Below, piece by piece: positions 8,009 through 16,143 of a DNA stretch of 64,000 bases. The stretch spans positions 962,736-1,026,735 of the forward strand of contig CAVSEP010000007.1 in assembly GCA_963726995.1 (NCBI GenBank), read 5' to 3'. Each line of letters begins with the position of its first letter. Within the stretch, counting starts at the first letter, position 1. The stretch is from DAIDKA01 sp963726995. GTDB lineage: Bacteria; Pseudomonadota; Gammaproteobacteria; Steroidobacterales; Steroidobacteraceae. The notes under the pieces are model-generated. The model saw only the letters and a list, made by a program, of their open reading frames with translations. It was not told the DNA's origin and searched no databases. Position numbers and translations under genes: made by a program.

Positions 8009-8935
8009 TCAGTGCAGCGCCTGTCCGGACTCGCGGCCCGCCTGCGCGAACAGCGCCGCCACGGCGGCGGCGTTGTACTCATACGGCCGGTTGCAGAAAT
8101 CGCAGGTCACCGTCACGGCACCCTGTTCCTTCAGCACTTCCCGCACTTCCGTCTCGCCCAGTCCCCGCAGCATGGTGTCGACCCGCTCCGGGGTGCAGCG
8201 GCAGAGGAATTTCACCGGCTCGCCCGCGAACACCCGCACATCGTGCTGGCGGAAGTCCTGCAGCAGCAGTTCCTCGCCGGTGAAGTGCAGCAGGTCCGCG
8301 GCGGTCACCGCCTCGAGACTCGCCTGCGCATCCGCCCAGGCGCTGCCGGCCTCATCATCGGCCGAGTCGGCGGCGACCCCGCCGGTGCCGGGCAGGCGCT
8401 GCACCAGCAGTCCCGCCGCCTGGTTCGCATCCGCCGCCAGCCGCACCCGCGTGGGCAGCTGCTCGGAGGAGGCGAAGTACTGCTCCAGGCACGCGGCCAG
8501 GGAGTGCCCGGTCAGGGGCACGACGCCCTGGTAACGCAGCTCGCGCTCCTCGGCCTCGATGGTTACCGTCAGGCGCCCTTCCTCGCCGACCAGCCAGCGG
8601 AAGACTTCCGGGGTGAGTGAGGTCGCGGCCCCCTCGCCCTGCGAGCGGGCCAGCGCCCGGTAGTGAAAGTCGTGGGTGCACTGGGCCACCAGCAGCCCCA
8701 CGGCGCCGTTGCCCTGCAGCTGCAGCGTCAGGGTGCCCTTGAACTTCAGGGTCGCCGCCAGCAACAGCGCGGCGCACACGGCCTGGCCCAGCAGCTCCTG
8801 CACGGGAGGTGAGTACTCGCGGAACTCGCGCAGATCCCGCCAGCCCTGGCCGATGCCGACCCAATGGCCGCGCACCGGGCGATTCTCGAGGATGAAGCGC
8901 TGCACCTGCTCCGGTGCCGTGAATTCAGTGGTCAT
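8009..8935 (-). CDS. hslO: Redox-regulated holdase chaperone Hsp33
   Basis: Hsp33 is a cytosolic chaperone switched on by oxidation. The 308 residues show the zinc-binding redox switch near the C-terminus as CRC and CDFC (in FLCRCTPERV and VTCDFCNRPYEYN), the canonical CxC-n-CxxC arrangement. The ATG at 8935 (MTTEFTAPEQVQRF) is chosen; an upstream in-frame ATG at 8965 would add ten residues not typical of the family. Convergent with the glycosyltransferase gene. It lies just downstream of the gatCAB operon on the same strand, with a 43-bp gap after gatB. Confidence 0.96.
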   Translation of the reverse strand: MTTEFTAPEQVQRFILENRPVRGHWVGIGQGWRDLREFREYSPPVQELLGQAVCAALLLAATLKFKGTLTLQLQGNGAVGLLVAQCTHDFHYRALARSQGEGAATSLTPEVFRWLVGEEGRLTVTIEAEERELRYQGVVPLTGHSLAACLEQYFASSEQLPTRVRLAADANQAAGLLVQRLPGTGGVAADSADDEAGSAWADAQASLEAVTAADLLHFTGEELLLQDFRQHDVRVFAGEPVKFLCRCTPERVDTMLRGLGETEVREVLKEQGAVTVTCDFCNRPYEYNAAAVAALFAQAGRESGQALH

Positions 8936-8978
8936 GGCGCCCACATTGGGGGTGGTTTGGCGCAATCACAAGCCTTGC

Positions 8979-10433
8979 CTATCCGGTCAGCTTCTTCTTG
9001 AGCAGCTCGTTCAACTGCGCAGGGTTGGCCTTGCCGCCGGTGGCCTTCATCACCTGGCCGACGAAGTATCCGAACAGCTTGTCCTTGCCGGCACGGTAGT
9101 CGGCCAGCTGGCCGGGGCTGCGCGCCATGACCTCCTCGATGGCCTTCTCGATCGCCGCCGGGTCCGAGATCTGCTTGAGGCCCTTCTCGGCGATGACCGA
9201 GTCGGCATCGGTCGCGCCGGCCCACATGGCCTCGAAGACCTCCTTGGCGATCTTGCCGGAGATGGTGCCATCGACGATGCGCCTGAGCAGCCCGGCGAGC
9301 CGCGCGGCGGCGAGCTTGCTCGCGCCGATCTCGATGCCCTCTCGGTTCAGGGCCGCGGCCAGCTCGCCCATGACCCAGTTGGCGGCCAGTTTCGGATCCT
9401 GCGGCAGCTCGCGCACCACCGCTTCGAAATAATCCCCCAGCTCGCGGCTGGCGGTGAGCACTCCGGCATCGTAGGCGGACAGTCCGAACGCGGATGAATA
9501 GCGCGCCGCCTTCTCATCCGGCAGCTCCGGCAAGGTGGCGCGCACGGCGGCGATGAAGGCCGCATCGACCGCCACCGGCAGCAGGTCCGGATCCGGGAAG
9601 TAGCGGTAGTCGTTGGCCTCTTCCTTGGAGCGCATGGAGCGGGTCTCGCCCTTGTCCGGGTCATACAGGCGCGTCTCCTGCAGCACCTTGCCGCCCGACT
9701 CGAGCAGCTCGATCTGGCGCGCCACCTCGAAATGGATGGCCTTTTCCACGAAGCGGAAGGAGTTGATGTTCTTGATCTCAGCCCGCGTACCCAGCTTGTC
9801 GCTGCCCTTGCGGCGCACCGACACGTTCGCGTCGCAGCGGAAGGAGCCTTCCTGCATGTTGCCGTCGCAGATCTCCAGATACCGCACCAGGGTGTGGATC
9901 TTCTTCATGTAGGCCACCGCCTCGTGCGCCGAACGCATGTCGGGCTCCGAGACGATTTCGATCAGCGGCGTGCCGGCGCGATTCAGGTCGATGCCGGAAG
10001 CGGCGCCCAGCCCCTCGTGCATGGACTTGCCGGCGTCCTCCTCCAGATGCGCGCGGGTGATGCCCACCCGCTTGGTGCTGCCATCCTCCAGCACGATGTC
10101 CATGTGGCCCTTGGCGACGATGGGCAGCTCGTACTGGCTGATCTGATAGCCCTTCGGCAGGTCCGGATAGAAGTAGTTCTTGCGCGCGAACACCGACAGC
10201 GGCGTGATGGTCGCGCCGATGGCCAGGCCGAACTTCACCGCCATGCTGACGGCGGCCTGGTTCAGCACCGGCAGCACGCCGGGGTAGCCCAGATCCACCA
10301 GGTTCGCCTGCGCATTGGGCGGGGCGCCATAGGCGGTGGCCGATGAGGAGAAGATCTTCGATTTGGTCGCCAGCTGGGCGTGGATTTCCAGCCCGATGAC
10401 GGTTTCCCAGGATTCGCTATTCCCGGCGCTCAT
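8979..10433 (-). CDS. gatB: Asp-tRNA(Asn)/Glu-tRNA(Gln) amidotransferase subunit B
   Basis: Subunit of the GatCAB complex that phosphorylates and amidates misacylated Asp-tRNA(Asn) or Glu-tRNA(Gln). The 484 residues begin with WETVIGLEIHAQL and contain the cradle domain and the C-terminal YqeY-like helical tail that binds the tRNA elbow. The ATG at 10433 overlaps the stop of the upstream tnpB gene (ATGA). That is an unusual junction, because gatA should precede gatB in this operon. The insertion therefore sits immediately at the gatB start, and gatB translation may now depend on coupling to tnpB. Confidence 0.96.
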   Translation of the reverse strand: MSAGNSESWETVIGLEIHAQLATKSKIFSSSATAYGAPPNAQANLVDLGYPGVLPVLNQAAVSMAVKFGLAIGATITPLSVFARKNYFYPDLPKGYQISQYELPIVAKGHMDIVLEDGSTKRVGITRAHLEEDAGKSMHEGLGAASGIDLNRAGTPLIEIVSEPDMRSAHEAVAYMKKIHTLVRYLEICDGNMQEGSFRCDANVSVRRKGSDKLGTRAEIKNINSFRFVEKAIHFEVARQIELLESGGKVLQETRLYDPDKGETRSMRSKEEANDYRYFPDPDLLPVAVDAAFIAAVRATLPELPDEKAARYSSAFGLSAYDAGVLTASRELGDYFEAVVRELPQDPKLAANWVMGELAAALNREGIEIGASKLAAARLAGLLRRIVDGTISGKIAKEVFEAMWAGATDADSVIAEKGLKQISDPAAIEKAIEEVMARSPGQLADYRAGKDKLFGYFVGQVMKATGGKANPAQLNELLKKKLTG

Positions 10434-11566
10434 GCCGCCGCCCAGGCTGTCGCTATCCGCGTCTCGCGCACGCGATAGACGCGGCTCGAGGGAATCCGCC
10501 AAGACGATGGTCCGTTCCCGCCCACGGAGGTCCGACGCCTGGACCCGATCAGGATATTGCGGGCCGCATTCACGTCCCGGTCATGCGACTCACCGCAGTC
10601 GCTGCATACCCATGATCTTACAATCAACCCATTGACCCCTCGCGGACCGGTAAGGCTTCCGCAAGTGGAACAGGTGACGCTGATGTTTCGCTCGTTGACG
10701 ACATCGAAGCTCCTGGCAGCCTGCTGGCTCTTGTACTCCAGGAACCGCTTGAGCTTGCCCCAGCCGGAATCGAGTACGGATCTTGCCATCCGTGTCTTTA
10801 CCAACCTCAAGCTGCTCACGTCGCCCACGATGATATTCTGATACCGATCGACTACGCTCCTTGAGAACTTGTGCAGGGCATCTGCCCGGCAACGGGCCAC
10901 TTTACGGTGAATGCGCTTTGCCTGGCGCTTATGGCCACGGCGCTGAGCCGAGGCGAGCTTTGGGGCCAGCTTGTGGGTCCAGCGGCCGGCGACCAGTCGT
11001 TCCCCGTTGCTTGTGACCGCAATGTCCTGCAGCCCCAGATCGATGCCGACGGCCTCGTACGGCGCGACGGACTCATCGGCCTGCGTCTTTACCGGCAGGC
11101 ACAACCACCAGTCCCCGACCGCATCCTGTGCGAAGCAGCCCGCCTGCCATTTGATGCCTTCCAAGCGCCCTATCTCGAAGACCCTAAAGCACTTGCCAGC
11201 AAAGCGCAGGCAGACACCCTTACGCTTGAGACTGTCTGCCTTAAAGGGAATCCATCCTAGCGAGCGCCTCGGACCGCAGCTCACGCGCCAGCGCAGCTTC
11301 AGGCGCTTCGCGGACTGCCGTCTTTGGGCGTAATGGGTGCAAATCGACTGAATCGTTTCGGCGCCGATCTGCTCGAAGTAGGCGGTCGCACCGGAAGTCA
11401 AATTGCACAGGTCGAACCCCGATAGCCACCTGCGCTTGTTGTCGGTGCGGGTCGCAGCCTTAAAACTGGTCTCGTTGCAGTAGTTAAACACCTCATTCAC
11501 TTCCGCCGCGGCGGCGTTCAGCCACCCGTAGGTTTCTTTGCGAACCTTCAGACGAAGCGTGCGCAT
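10430..11566 (-). CDS. tnpB: TnpB-family RNA-guided endonuclease (IS200/IS605-type, stand-alone)
   Basis: TnpB/OrfB protein of 378 residues from the ATG at 11566 (MRTLRLKVRKETYGWLNAAA). The N-terminal helix-turn-helix/OrfB_IS605 region has FNYCNETS. The RuvC-like nuclease shows Asp in VGIDLGLQDIAVT and Asp in DRDVNAARNI, plus a zinc ribbon CSTCG...CSDCG. Where most TnpB proteins have the second catalytic glutamate, this one reads IIVGDVSSL with Gly. No TnpA transposase is adjacent, so any movement would need one supplied in trans. The gene is co-oriented with gatCAB, sits between gatA and gatB, and its stop overlaps the gatB start. About 30 residues follow the last RuvC Asp. Confidence 0.9.
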   Translation of the reverse strand: MRTLRLKVRKETYGWLNAAAAEVNEVFNYCNETSFKAATRTDNKRRWLSGFDLCNLTSGATAYFEQIGAETIQSICTHYAQRRQSAKRLKLRWRVSCGPRRSLGWIPFKADSLKRKGVCLRFAGKCFRVFEIGRLEGIKWQAGCFAQDAVGDWWLCLPVKTQADESVAPYEAVGIDLGLQDIAVTSNGERLVAGRWTHKLAPKLASAQRRGHKRQAKRIHRKVARCRADALHKFSRSVVDRYQNIIVGDVSSLRLVKTRMARSVLDSGWGKLKRFLEYKSQQAARSFDVVNERNISVTCSTCGSLTGPRGVNGLIVRSWVCSDCGESHDRDVNAARNILIGSRRRTSVGGNGPSSWRIPSSRVYRVRETRIATAWAAA

Positions 11567-11636
11567 GAACGAACCCGGCGTGAATGTATCATCCCCCTCC
11601 ACTAGTGTTCCCGCTCCACTTCGATGTGCGACGGCG
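10434..11636 (-). mobile_element. IS200/IS605-type element carrying only tnpB (approximate limits)
   Basis: The DNA between the gatA stop (11637) and the gatB start (10433) is foreign to the usual gatCAB layout and contains only tnpB and a 70-bp leader. Elements of this group have no terminal inverted repeats and make no target duplication, so the ends cannot be fixed from sequence alone. A hairpin at 10457-10484 marks the likely right-end region. The left end should lie in 11567-11636. No tnpA and no second copy are present in the window. Confidence 0.5.
10457..10484 (-). other. Hairpin at the 3' end of tnpB (candidate right end / omega-RNA structure)
   Basis: An 8-bp perfect inverted repeat CCGCGTCT/AGACGCGG with a 12-nt loop that itself contains CGC...GCG. 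It lies inside the last 20 codons of tnpB, about 24 bp before the gatB start. In IS200/IS605 elements, right-end hairpins overlap the tnpB 3' end and form part of the guide RNA scaffold. The structure is seen directly; the role is inference. Confidence 0.4.
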
Positions 11637-13098
11637 TTATTCATAGCCGGGCGGCACGCGGGTGTGCCAGTCGGTTTCCCGCTGGTAGGCATGGGCGGCG
11701 CTGAGCAGGCGGCTTTCGGCGAAATGCCGGCCGATGAGCTGCAGTCCCAGCGGCAGGTCCTGCACGAAGCCGCAGGGTATGGACATGGCGGGCAGCCCTG
11801 CCAGGTTCGCACCGATGGTGTAGATGTCGTTCAGGTACATGGTGATGGGATCGGCGGTCTTGGACCCCAGTTCGAAGGCCGCGGTCGGCGTCGTGGGTCC
11901 CATCAGCACGTCGACCTGCTGGAAGGCCTGTTCGAACTCGTCGGCGATCAGCCGCCGCACCTTCTGCGCCTTGATATAGAACGCATCGTAGTAGCCGGCC
12001 GAGAGCACATAGGTGCCGGTCATGATGCGCCGCTTCACCTCGGCCCCGAAGCCCTCGCCGCGCGAGCGCTTGTACAGGTCCATGAGGTCCTTCGGATCCT
12101 TGGCCCGATGGCCGAAGCGCACGCCGTCGAAGCGGGCGAGATTCGAGGAGCACTCGGCGGGCGCCACCACGTAGTAGGCGGGCACGGAGAGCGCCAGATT
12201 CGGCAGGCTGACTTCCACCAGCGTGGCGCCCAGCTTTTCATACACCGCCAGCGCCGCGCGCACGCAGCGCTCATTCTGCGCATCCAGGCCCTTCTCGAAG
12301 AATTCCCGTACCAGTCCGATCTTCATGCCCGACAGCGGCTGAGCAAGCTCGGCCACGTAGTCGGGGACCTCGCGCTCGCACGCTGGTGGAATCGCGCGGA
12401 TCGAAACCGGCCATGGCGCGCAGCACCCGCGCCGCATCCTCGGCCGAGACGGTGAGCGTGCCGCCCTGGTCGAGGCTGGAGGCGAAGGCGATCATGCCGT
12501 AGCGGGACACGCGCCCATAGGTGGGCTTGAACCCCGTGATGCCGCACAGCGCCGCCGGCTGGCGGATCGACCCTCCGGTATCCGTGGCGCTGGCGAAGGG
12601 CGCCAGTCGCGCCGCCACCACGGCCGCCGAGCCGCCCGAGGAGCCGCCCGGTACCAGCTTGTGATTCCAGGGGTTGCGCACGGGACCAAAGTAGCTGGTC
12701 TCGTTGGAGGAGCCCATGGCGAACTCGTCCATGTTGGCCTTGCCCAGCATCACCATGCCTTCGGCCTTGAGCTTCGCCACGACGGTCGCGTCGTAGGGCG
12801 ACACGAAGTTGTCCAGCATCCGCGAGGCGCAGGTGGTCCGGACCCCTTCGGTGCAGAAGATATCCTTGTGAACCAGTGGGATACCCGTGAGCGGACCGCC
12901 CTCGCCCCGGGCCAGAAGGCCATCGGCGGCGGCGGCGGCCTGCAGCGCCGAGGGGCCCGTCACGGAAATCAGGGCATTGAGCCGGGGCTGGTGGGCCTCG
13001 ATGCGGGCCAGCAGCGCGCGCGTGAGTTCCACGCTCGAGAACTCACGGGCCGCAAGGCCCGCCGCCAGCTGGCTCAAGGATCTGGTGTGCAGCGTCAC
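11637..13098 (-). pseudogene. gatA: gatA, amidotransferase subunit A, broken by one +1 frameshift
   Basis: Glutamine amidase subunit of GatCAB, which supplies ammonia to GatB. The N-terminal frame (GTG at 13098, overlapping the gatC stop as GTGA) holds the whole catalytic triad region: Lys in HKDIFCTEG, the Gly/Ser loop PGGSSGGSAA and the serine nucleophile in TDTGGSIRQP. Homology continues to FDPRDSTSV and then resumes in the next frame with EREVPDYVAELAQPLSG through to VPPGYE at 11640. Removing one base at about 12378 joins both halves into a normal protein of about 486 residues. Either an assembly error or a recent mutation. GatA normally sits directly before gatB; tnpB intervenes here. 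Confidence 0.9.
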
Positions 13099-13379
13099 TC
13101 GATGACCTTTGGCACCAGATACAGGCCGGCGGCCACCTGCGGCGCATTGGCCTGGTAGAGCTCGTGCGCGTCGCTCTCGGTGACCACGTCGGCCCGCAGC
13201 CGCTGGACCAAACCGGGCAGCGGGTGCGCCATGGGACTCACGTCCCGGGTCTGCGCCCGTTCCAAGTCGCCTACAAACGACAGAATGCTGCTCAGCGACT
13301 GCTGGTAGCGCGGCAATTCGGCCGCGTCGATGGCAAGGCGTGCCAGGTGGGCGATGGAGGCGATCTGTTCGGGCTTCAT
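13095..13379 (-). CDS. gatC: Asp-tRNA(Asn)/Glu-tRNA(Gln) amidotransferase subunit C
   Basis: Small belt subunit (94 residues) that wraps around GatA and stabilises the GatAB complex. MKPEQIASIAHLARLAIDA is the standard family start, and HPLPGLVQRLRADVV matches the conserved C-terminal loop. ATG at 13379 is chosen; the open frame upstream has no support. It is the first gene of the minus-strand gatCAB operon and overlaps gatA by 4 bp. It is divergent from mreB, with 175 bp between the two start codons that must hold both promoters. Confidence 0.96.
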   Translation of the reverse strand: MKPEQIASIAHLARLAIDAAELPRYQQSLSSILSFVGDLERAQTRDVSPMAHPLPGLVQRLRADVVTESDAHELYQANAPQVAAGLYLVPKVIE

Positions 13380-13554
13380 GGGACGGCCTTGGCTTTTGTG
13401 AACTGCGTTGCGACCTGCGTAAGAGAACCGGAAAAACTGCGGGAAAATGGGCGCGAGATGATACACCGTGCCTTGCTCAATGTTCCATCGGTTGCTATGG
13501 TACGCGCCACTTCGGGAGGCTCCTCCCGCTTCGCTTCAAACGCCGGTTTTTTTC

Positions 13555-14598
13555 ATGTTCAAACGCCTTCGCGGTTACTTTTCCAGTGATCTGTCGATCG
13601 ACCTGGGTACTGCAAACACCCTGATCTACGTGCGTGACAAGGGCATTGTGCTCAATGAGCCCTCGGTGGTCGCCGTCCAGGACGAACCCACCCGCGGCGG
13701 CAAGATCATCGTCGCCGTCGGCTCCGAGGCCAAGGGCATGCTGGGTCGCACCCCCGGGCACATCAATGCCGTGCGCCCCATGAAGGATGGCGTCATCGCC
13801 GACTTCACCTACACCGAGAAGATGCTGCAGTACTTCATCAACAAGGTGCATGGCAACCGCATGCTCAAGCCCTCCCCCCGGGTGCTGGTGTGCGTGCCGT
13901 TCGGTTCCACCCAGGTGGAACGGCGCGCCATCCGCGAATCGGCCGAGGGCGCCGGCGCGCGCAATGTGGCCATCGTCAGCGAGCCCATGGCCGCGGCGGT
14001 GGGCGCGGGCCTGCCGGTGCACGAGGCCCGCGGCTCCATGGTCCTGGACATCGGCGGCGGCACCTCGGAAGTGGCCGTGCTGTCCCTGAACGGCATCGTC
14101 TATGCGAATTCGGCGCGCATCGGCGGCGACCGGTTCGACGACGCCATCATGAATTACGTGCGCCGCAACTACGGCATCCTCATCGGCGAGGCCACCGCCG
14201 AGCGCATCAAGATCGAGATCGGCTCGGCCTACCCGGGCCAGCAGGTGCGGGAACTGTCGGTGAAGGGCCGCAACCTCTCCGAGGGCGTGCCGCGCAGCTT
14301 CACCCTCAACAGCAATGAAATCCTCGAGGCCCTGCAGGAGCCGCTGCAGAGCATCGTCAGCGCCGTCAAGCAGGCCCTGGAACAGACCCCGCCGGAACTG
14401 GGCGCGGATGTGGCCGAGCGCGGCATCGTGCTCACCGGCGGCGGCGCCCTGCTGCGCGACATCGACAAGCTGCTCACCGAGGAGACGGGCCTGCCCGTGG
14501 TGGTGGCGGATGATCCCCTGACCTGCGTGGCGCGCGGCGGCGGACGCATTCTCGAGCTCATGGACGAGATGGGTCCCGGACACTTCGGCCTCGAGTAA
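13555..14598 (+). CDS. mreB: Rod shape-determining actin homologue MreB
   Basis: Bacterial actin that positions the elongasome. The 347 residues have nucleotide-binding motifs: phosphate 1 IDLGTANTLIY and phosphate 2 DIGGGTSEVAVLS, plus the adenosine motif TGGGALLRDID. MFKRLRGYFSSDLSIDL is the typical amphipathic N-terminus that binds the membrane, so the ATG at 13555 is chosen over the open frame upstream. First gene of a plus-strand block that runs through mreC, mreD, mrdA, rodA, mltB, rlpA, dacA and beyond with tiny gaps or overlaps. Confidence 0.98.
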   Translation: MFKRLRGYFSSDLSIDLGTANTLIYVRDKGIVLNEPSVVAVQDEPTRGGKIIVAVGSEAKGMLGRTPGHINAVRPMKDGVIADFTYTEKMLQYFINKVHGNRMLKPSPRVLVCVPFGSTQVERRAIRESAEGAGARNVAIVSEPMAAAVGAGLPVHEARGSMVLDIGGGTSEVAVLSLNGIVYANSARIGGDRFDDAIMNYVRRNYGILIGEATAERIKIEIGSAYPGQQVRELSVKGRNLSEGVPRSFTLNSNEILEALQEPLQSIVSAVKQALEQTPPELGADVAERGIVLTGGGALLRDIDKLLTEETGLPVVVADDPLTCVARGGGRILELMDEMGPGHFGLE

Positions 14599-14625
14599 CC
14601 GCTCACCACCCGCACAATAACGAGC

Positions 14626-15645
14626 GTGGCTGCCTACGGTTCAGGAAACTACCGGGCATCGCAGGGGCGAGGAACCGCTCCAGGCTTCAGCTTCTTTGTC
14701 TATGCCGTTCTGGCCATCTTTCTCATGGTGCTGGATCACCGCGGCCGCTGGCTGGTGCAGGCCCGCTACTACCTGAGCGCGGCGGCCTATCCGCTGCAGC
14801 TGGCCGTCAGCTCCCCGGCGCTGGCCTGGCGCTGGACCCAGGACAGTTTCACCGCGCGAGCCACCCTCGAGGCCGAGAACCGGGCGCTGCGCGCCCGGGA
14901 GCGGGAACTGTCGCTGAAGGTAATGCGCTTCGAGGCCCTGGCGCGCGAGAACGCCGAACTGCGCGGCCTGCGCGCGGGCCTGCCGCCGGTGGCCGATCAC
15001 TGGCTGGCCGCGGAAGTGGTCGAGGTGGCGCTCAACGACCAGCGCGAGCACCTGCTGATCAACCGCGGCGCGCGCAACGGTGTCTTCAAGGGCCAGGCGG
15101 TCATGGACAACTACGGGCTGCTCGGGCAGACCACGCGGGTAGGCCCGTGGAGCGCCGAGGTGATCCTGGTGACCGATCTGGAGCACGCGGTGCCGGTGGA
15201 GGTCGAGCGCACGGGAGTGCACACCATCCTGGTGGGCACCGGCGACTCCGAGTCCCTGGCACTGCCCTACCTGCCGGCCAACGCGGACGTGAAGCCCGGC
15301 GATCTGCTGCTCACCTCGGGTCTGGGCGGGGTGTTCCCGCAGGGCTATCCCGTGGCCCGCATCGCCGAAATCCGCCGCGACAAGGTCCAGGCGCTGCCGC
15401 AGATCCGCGCGACGCCGCTGGCGCATCTGTCCGCGCTGCATGAAGTGACGCTGGTGTGGTTCGAGGAGTCCCACCCGGCCGCGCCCACGCATCTGAAGGA
15501 CGGTGCGACCACCACGGGCAACGAGGCCCTCAAGCGCCAGCCGGCCCCGCCGCTGGAACTGCTGCCCCTGCCCAACCTGCCGCGCCTGGCGCCCGCGCCG
15601 ACGCCGGCCCCGGCCGCGAAACCCGCCGCGGCAGGTCCCCGATGA
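14626..15645 (+). CDS. mreC: Rod shape-determining protein MreC
   Basis: Periplasmic scaffold of the elongasome, 339 residues, anchored by one TM at about 23-38 (FFVYAVLAIFLMVLD). A coiled coil at about 75-118 (TLEAENRALRARERELSLKV) is followed by the beta-rich core with LLINRGARNGVFKGQAV and TSGLGGVFPQGYPVARI. The tail after about residue 285 is rich in Pro and Ala and is likely disordered. The start is a GTG 27 bp after the mreB stop. Its stop overlaps the mreD start (ATGA). Confidence 0.96.
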   Translation: MAAYGSGNYRASQGRGTAPGFSFFVYAVLAIFLMVLDHRGRWLVQARYYLSAAAYPLQLAVSSPALAWRWTQDSFTARATLEAENRALRARERELSLKVMRFEALARENAELRGLRAGLPPVADHWLAAEVVEVALNDQREHLLINRGARNGVFKGQAVMDNYGLLGQTTRVGPWSAEVILVTDLEHAVPVEVERTGVHTILVGTGDSESLALPYLPANADVKPGDLLLTSGLGGVFPQGYPVARIAEIRRDKVQALPQIRATPLAHLSALHEVTLVWFEESHPAAPTHLKDGATTTGNEALKRQPAPPLELLPLPNLPRLAPAPTPAPAAKPAAAGPR

Positions 15646-16121
15646 TCGAGCGTCGCCAGGAATCCTACGGCGCGGTGCTGCTGACGGCCGTCGTGGCACT
15701 GGTGCTCTCGGTGCTGCCGCTGCCCGGCTGGATGGGCGTGGTGCGCCCCTCCTTTCTGGTGCTCACGGTCATGTACTGGTCGATCGCGGCCCCCAGGCTG
15801 GGCGCCATCGGCCTGGGGTTCCTGAGCGGCCTGGCCCTGGATGTGTTTCAGGGCGCGGTGCTGGGCCAGAACGCGCTGGCGCTCTCGACCATCACCTACG
15901 TGGTGGTCCGCGAGCACCAGAAGATCCGCTTGAAGCCGGTCTTCCAGCAGGCGCTGATTCTGCTGGGCGCGCTGGTGGTCTATGAATTCATCCTGTTCGC
16001 CATCGACGGCTGGACGGGGCATCCCATGACCAGTCCGCTGCGCTGGATCCACGCCCTCACCGGCGCGCTCATCTGGCCGCTGGTGAGCGCCGTCCTGGAT
16101 CGCGTGCGCGGCACACGCTGA
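15642..16121 (+). CDS. mreD: Rod shape-determining protein MreD
   Basis: Integral inner membrane protein of 159 residues with about five TM helices (for example AVLLTAVVALVLSVLPLP and FLVLTVMYWSIAAPRL). It contains the family segment GLGFLSGLALDVFQGAVLGQ. Partner of MreC in the elongasome. ATG at 15642 overlaps the mreC stop by 4 bp, so translation is coupled. mrdA follows after 22 bp. Confidence 0.95.
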   Translation: MIERRQESYGAVLLTAVVALVLSVLPLPGWMGVVRPSFLVLTVMYWSIAAPRLGAIGLGFLSGLALDVFQGAVLGQNALALSTITYVVVREHQKIRLKPVFQQALILLGALVVYEFILFAIDGWTGHPMTSPLRWIHALTGALIWPLVSAVLDRVRGTR

Positions 16122-16143
16122 AGCCAAGGAGACACCCAAGTCC

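Noticed and set aside
11567..11812. N-terminal extension of tnpB into the end of gatA
   Set aside because: Those residues are the wrong-frame translation of gatA; TnpB homology starts at the ATG at 11566.
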